DNA from: Triplophysa rosa
Lineage: Eukaryota > Chordata > Actinopteri > Cypriniformes > Nemacheilidae
DNA: 64,000 nucleotides
Assembly (NCBI RefSeq): GCF_024868665.1
Contig: NC_079910.1
Span: forward strand, 13,054,425-13,118,424
Reading direction: 5' to 3'
Part shown: one piece after another, positions 58,974 to 64,000 of the stretch
Numbering within the stretch: the first letter of the stretch is position 1
Layout of the letters: each line of letters opens with the position of its first letter
Notes under the pieces: generated by a model
Told to the model about the DNA's origin: nothing
The model's database searches: none
Seen by the model: only the letters and a program-made list of their open reading frames with translations
Translations under genes and position numbers: made by a program

Positions 58974-59319
58974 CAGTGGTTCTCAACTCTGGCCCGCGAG
59001 ATACATTTTCCTGCCGAGTTTAGCCCCAACTCTGATATAAAATACCTGAACAAGCTAATCAGCGTCTTTAGGAATAGATGCATTTGCGCGTACGACATTT
59101 AAGTACCGCGATAGCGATTCAAGTGCAGATTGCTCGGTACACATTTGAATCGCTCTCGCGGTACTTTAATGCCATATGCCAAACAATCTGCGCAGCCCAA
59201 CATTAAATTGAACGCTTCTGTTCCTGAAGTCACTGATTAGCCTCTTCAGGTGTTTTACCAGAGTTTGGGCTAAACTCGGCAGGAAAATGGATCTCGCTGG
59301 CCAGAGTTGAGAACCACTG
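58974..59319. mobile_element. Non-autonomous hAT element, CAGTGGTTCTCAA ends
   Basis: The ends read CAGTGGTTCTCAACTCTGGC inward on both sides with few mismatches. The flanks are GTCTAGTG and GTCAAGTG, 7 of 8 matching. A second internal palindrome built on 'AGTACCGCGATAGCGATTCA' lies near 59102-59170. Confidence 0.88.
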
Positions 59320-59503
59320 GTCAAGTGCTTCATTTCAAGAGTTTATCCTTGCCTTGTTTTTGACCCTTTGCCTGTTCCTGTTTTGTGACCATTTGCTGCC
59401 TGTGTAGACCTTTTGCCTGTCCCTGGATTATGCCTTGTTATGCTCCTTTGGATATTGTTTGCTGGCTATCAATTCTTGCTTGTTTGACCACTCTGTCTGT
59501 TAA

Positions 59504-60976
59504 AGGTGCCATGAATTAAAACCACAATTTTAACCCGAGCTTTTATTATATAAGAGGGAATTGTATTCATGCGAACATCATGTAAGTGTCAGAACTGAAA
59601 ACGCCCTTGTTACTGAGATTACAACTGCTATTGACAGCAGGCCCAGTGGCAGGTTCTGGAATGCATTGATAGGTTGAACACCCCCTCCACAGAAAGAATA
59701 TCAACGACTACTTCTCTAGCCCCGCCCACTGGTTCGCGCATGACAGAACTGAAGTAACACAAGTGGCGCGGAACCAGATAGAGCGAGCAAGCAATAAACA
59801 AATATGCAGTTAAAGATAGCTAAATATTGTGCCATCCCTGGTTGTGGAAGAACACATTCGCTGAATAACCTTCCTTCGGATTCCGATATTAGGAATGCGG
59901 GGTTAAAGTTTATTTTTAAAGACGTTCCAGCTCACGTGGGAAAAACATGGAGCGTTTGATCGTTTCATTTCTCCGAGGATTCCTTCGTGAACAAGGCACT
60001 GATCGACGCTGGATTTGGGGAGAGACTAAAATTAAAAAACAGTGCTGTGCTGTCAATATTGGATCCAATAGGAATGGTGCAGCAATCGATGTGAGTAAAA
60101 CATTTTTGTACCATGCATCACTATTGCTTTGTTAGAGATCGCTTGATATGCCCACGGGATTAAGTTAATATTACCTGTGGACCTGTAAAGTTAGTCATTT
60201 GTAATACAGTAATTGCAGAGGTTGTCTGTGATCTTAATCCCTTGCGAATCGGGATCTCTGTGATTTGTCGGGCTCATATATAATTTTTCAAGGTTTTATC
60301 CACCGTTTGCGAATAATGGAGGCTGTTTTGAAGTGTTTTGGTATTATTTCGGGTGCTGGGTCATATCCATAAATTACCGGGAGTCTCCTGTTTGTTTATT
60401 TATCATGGAAACTCTCGTAACATTTGAGACCCGCGATCGCGGTGATCTTCTATCCGGTTCGCGATCATGGGTCTCAAATGCTGACAGATACGGTCATATA
60501 TCATTAAACACGATACAACTATAGGCTATACAAACTACATGCAAAGCCTTGCCATCACATCCGGGAAATAAATCAGTAAATTTGAGTAAAATCATCCCGT
60601 GCGAATGCATCACATGAAATACTGATGTGGGGAGGTAATTTATAAATCACACTAGGTCCCTAGATAATGCTAATCTCGTGCGAATGGTGCTAATGTGTAA
60701 CCTAACGTTACGTGTCTAACCAAATTCACAGAAGGCTCCAACTAAGTTTACTACGCAAACTGCTATCCAATCATAGCAGTGGGCGTTTACTTCCAAGTAT
60801 TTATGGCGGAACGCCCATTCAAACCGATCGTTTGTCAAGCTGGCCTCAATACCCGGGTAGAAAATAGACTATTACTTATTGATTTAGATGTTTTTGAATG
60901 TAAAAGCCACGCGAACGTCATAAGTAGACCTCATACAACAGTATAAAACAATAAACAAGCCCAGTTCATCACACCT
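59504..60976. mobile_element. TTAA-flanked transposon with THAP-like exon (Kolobok-like)
   Basis: TTAA flanks both ends (59500-59503 and 60977-60980). The inverted ends are AGGTGCCATGAA and AGGTGTGATGAA. A THAP-like zinc-finger remnant lies inside. TTAA duplications and THAP domains together are known for the Kolobok superfamily, which is my assignment. At 1.47 kb it is too short for a full transposase. A further palindrome (CATTTGAGACC...GGTCTCAAATG) is at about 60421-60480. Confidence 0.72.
59804..60093 (+). pseudogene. THAP-type zinc-finger remnant with stop
   Basis: One plus-strand frame starting at the ATG near 59804 reads MQLKIAKYCAIPGCGR, then FIFKDVPAHVGKTW, and continues with FHFSEDSF and a Leu-rich end (LKLKNSAVLSIL). 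This fits the C2CH layout of a THAP DNA-binding domain: Cys-x-x-x-Cys, a Phe, a Trp, Cys-x-x-His and the final hydrophobic AVP-like box (here AVL). The position expected to be the third zinc-binding Cys is a TGA stop, so the product would be broken. A GTGAGT donor follows near 60091. It is a transposon exon, not a host gene. Confidence 0.6.
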
Positions 60977-63077
60977 TTAATAAAGCTGCATTTGGATCCA
61001 ACCCTGCCTTCCCGACCCATATGTTACAGCGACAAAGTTACACGACCCATTCAACAAATTGTTTATTTAATAAAATTAAAATCCCCCCAAATTTTTATTT
61101 CATATAATTACTATACAAAATAGTAATATAAATAATATGAATAAAAAATAAATAAATAAATAAATATTATTAAATAAAATAAAATATATATATTATTAGA
61201 CACTAGCAAGACAAACACAGACCCGAAAGTTAACTCCGGCCAGGTACGTGCGTCCGATGAAACCGTCTATACTTTTAATGCCCTGCAAGTCACTTTGGTT
61301 TTAACTGCCAAATGCGTAAACTTATCGGAAAAAAAACAAATAATACCTTATAGAACAGATACACTGTATATTTAATGAGTATAACCCGATTGCCGCACAC
61401 CTGAAGTTAAAATACTAGAGTTTAGCTACCCAAGCAAAAAAAGTGCTGAGTTTATATAATTGGAAATGGCCTGCAAAACAGACTGGTACAAAGTAAAAAA
61501 GATTATTTTTCATACTGAAGCAGAGCCAGATCTTTTCCTTTTACTCTGTGGAGTCGAGGCTGGAGTATATCGCCATCGATCAATGCAATTATTCACCTGA
61601 GCGCTATTAGAGGCCAGGAAATGAGGCTGTCTGTGGCGGTGTCTGGCTTCACGGGTCCATTCGTTTCAGTTAGGCCATGAGAGACTGCAGGTACCTCTCC
61701 TTACCAATGAGATCTTACTACAGTCTCTGTGTGATGACCTCAAGATCCATGACAGATATAGAAGGTGTTAGAAATACCCTTGCTATACACATACGTAATA
61801 GAATACTGTATATGTTTTAATAGACATGATATGTTTATATTAAAGACATCAACAGTCGAGACAGTGGCAGAGAAATGACAGTTCAAGTATTACTGATTGT
61901 GATTATATGGAAAATGCCACATATTGACAAAAATATCTAAATAAAAAAGTCTGTTTCATCCTCCCCACTACCAAATTTAACAGCAAATAACCACAAATAT
62001 GAACTGACAACAAATAAAAACAACAAATGAACCAAGTCACTTGTAATATCTGCGAGGAAAATTATGCCCCATTATTGCTTAATATTTCACATTTACTGAA
62101 GAATATGACAAAAAATGTTTGTAATTGTGTCCAGAGTGCAGCATGAGAACACTAGTTACATTTCTTATTTGTTATCGGAAAACGGCATAATATGCATATT
62201 ATTATTAATTGTCCGTTTAAATTTTGCTGCTGTTGGAGACAGTGATATGTTGTATTGAAGTAATTGACTCATCATGAGGAGCTATTTGGGCTTTCAGACA
62301 TATCTTGAGAGCTGGGTGAAATAATTACCGGGGGAAGGAAAACATGGCGATCACTTCTCTGATTTATGATATATCATTATTGAATTAATAGAGCGGAACA
62401 ATATCAACAAGCTCAGGTACAGCCTACTAAGCAGACACTGGGAAACTGTGTGAGTTTGCGTTAATGGTGGGGGTGGGGGTGCTTTAAATTAGCTAGTGAA
62501 TGAAATGCATGGCTGGCTGCCATTAGCTCATCTGTGTTGGTGCAGTAATGAGAAACTTTGTTTCCACTTTTACTCTTGTTATAATCATGGGGTCTGCTGG
62601 CAGCAAAACATCAATGCCAATGTTTCTATATCTATCTTTCTCTGCACGTCTTACTTCCTCTTTTAGTGTGAGAAGATGCATTTATGCAGGACACGCCCAC
62701 TTATCCATAAGCATGTCAATTGAAACACTGTTTATCCTGATGGTATATGAGGATTTAATTGCAGGTGATGGGTGGTAGGTAAAGTGGTTAAATATAGACA
62801 CACACTCTTTGTTATCCTCCTCTGGACCTGCATGTTAATAAAGCGCTCTCTTGGGTGGTTCAATTATGGTGACTATGTTAATTATGCAAATCAGAAGTGC
62901 AATTTTCATCCTGCGGTTCCCTGTCTTGCAGGTTTTGGAGGATGTTATCATGATTTGGGTCCATCCCTGTGATTTGGGTACTGGAATCAACTGTTTAAAG
63001 ATACGTGCCCGCTTGCACCACCTTTCTCTATCATTGGACTAATTGCTAGACAAAAATAACAGACAAACCCGGCAATG

Positions 63078-63363
63078 TTAAAGTTCTCCCAAAAATGAAA
63101 ATTCTGTCATCATTTACTCCCCCTCATGTCATTCCAAACCTGCATCACTTTCTTTCTTTTGCAGAACACAAAAAAATAAATTTTAAAGAATGATGATGAC
63201 CAAACAACATTGGCCCCTGTATGGACACAAAACCACTGAGGCATTTCTCAAAATATCTTCCTTTGTGTTCCACAGAATAAAGAATCACATACAGGTTTTA
63301 ACCTAACATGAAGGTGAATAAACAATGACAGCATTTTTATTTTTGGATGAAGTTTCCCTTTAA
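63078..63363. mobile_element. TTAA-flanked palindromic MITE, copy 10
   Basis: The left end is TTAA plus AGTTCTCCCAAAAATGAAAA, the right end is ATGAAGTTTCCCTTTAA. It has the full 'TCATTTACTCxCCCTCATGT' block and the core. It is the rightmost copy seen. Confidence 0.82.
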
Positions 63364-64000
63364 TTGCAGCATGCAAAAAGCACTGTCATTAGTATTATGG
63401 ATTGCAAATAAGACATTAACCACAATAGGCCTAATTTGCATATAAAGGAGGTGTGTTTACTGTGAAAAGAATAGAAACTGTCATATCACAGCATAGATAG
63501 CAGCTGGTCAAATTGAAATGTGATAGTTAAATGAATAAGACAATAATTAAGGTTTTGCACTGAAACACCAACATCAGAAAATTGAAAGCTCTGCTACAAA
63601 GTAACATCTGGTAATCTTTTAAGTGTGTTTATCTGCATCGTCGTGTGTATGCGTGCACTTTCATGTTTTAAGCTATAAATCAAACGTGTTGATAAATGGA
63701 TCGGAATAGGCAGAAAGAGAGAGCAATGAACTCAACAACAGCAAATTGCACAGTGCACACTATATCTCATCATTAGATTACAGCCAAACATCACTCTCAA
63801 AAAACCAAACTACTGAGTGCAGTTTCTGTAGAGCTCCACTGTCTGTAAAGAATCCATCAGTATCATTATTGTCACATACTGTACTGTATATGTGGTTGCT
63901 AAATTACTGCCTAATGTAGAACTTTGGTTTAATTCCTAACCTCTCAAAGTATTAAACATGTACATAACATAAATGACACATCAAATCGTGAGGCTGGTTA

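Overview
The window is vertebrate nuclear DNA from a ray-finned fish, most likely a cyprinid or close relative. The organism call rests on three things: spliced genes that are clear fish versions of vertebrate families, AT-rich introns and spacers, and a very high load of small DNA transposons of types common in cyprinid genomes. No bacterial, phage or CRISPR feature is present.

Three genes are recognised, all on the minus strand and all read from right to left. At the left edge (2296-2820) lies coding exon 1 of a Cables gene, probably cables2, inside a CpG island; the rest of that gene runs off the window at position 1. Next is a complete ccm2l gene (4271-14852). Its ten coding exons were joined by hand using GT/AG junctions and reading phase, and they give an uninterrupted 606-residue protein. 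Its phosphotyrosine-binding (PTB) domain is split by a long insert carrying nine Ser-Trp-Glu/Asp repeats. Upstream of it are the last two coding exons of an XK-related gene, probably xkr7 (33020-33219 and 23587-24563); its first coding exon is not in the window, so its first intron must exceed 30.7 kb. The order xkr7 then ccm2l in one direction is also the arrangement on human chromosome 20q11. CCM2L is a paralogue of the cerebral cavernous malformation adaptor CCM2 and acts in endothelial and cardiac signalling, XKR7 is a multi-pass membrane protein, and Cables proteins link cyclin-dependent and tyrosine kinases. The three are neighbours, not a known pathway.

The remaining sequence is mostly mobile-element debris. 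It holds at least ten copies of one small inverted-repeat family, several hAT-type elements with readable 8-bp target duplications, two TTAA-flanked elements (one with a broken THAP-like zinc-finger exon), a frameshifted Tc1 copy, two solo LTRs of one retrotransposon family (one split by a 2.9-kb hAT insertion), a tRNA-derived SINE fragment, fold-back elements and many microsatellites. From 33.2 kb to the right edge I found no coding exon; it is probably xkr7 intron 1 plus embedded repeats and possible conserved regulatory DNA.

I did not find a wholly new biological system. The most interesting points are the repeat insert in Ccm2l, the nested insertions whose history can be read directly, and a perfect 21-base hairpin beside a proline-rich repeat at 58.8-58.9 kb.
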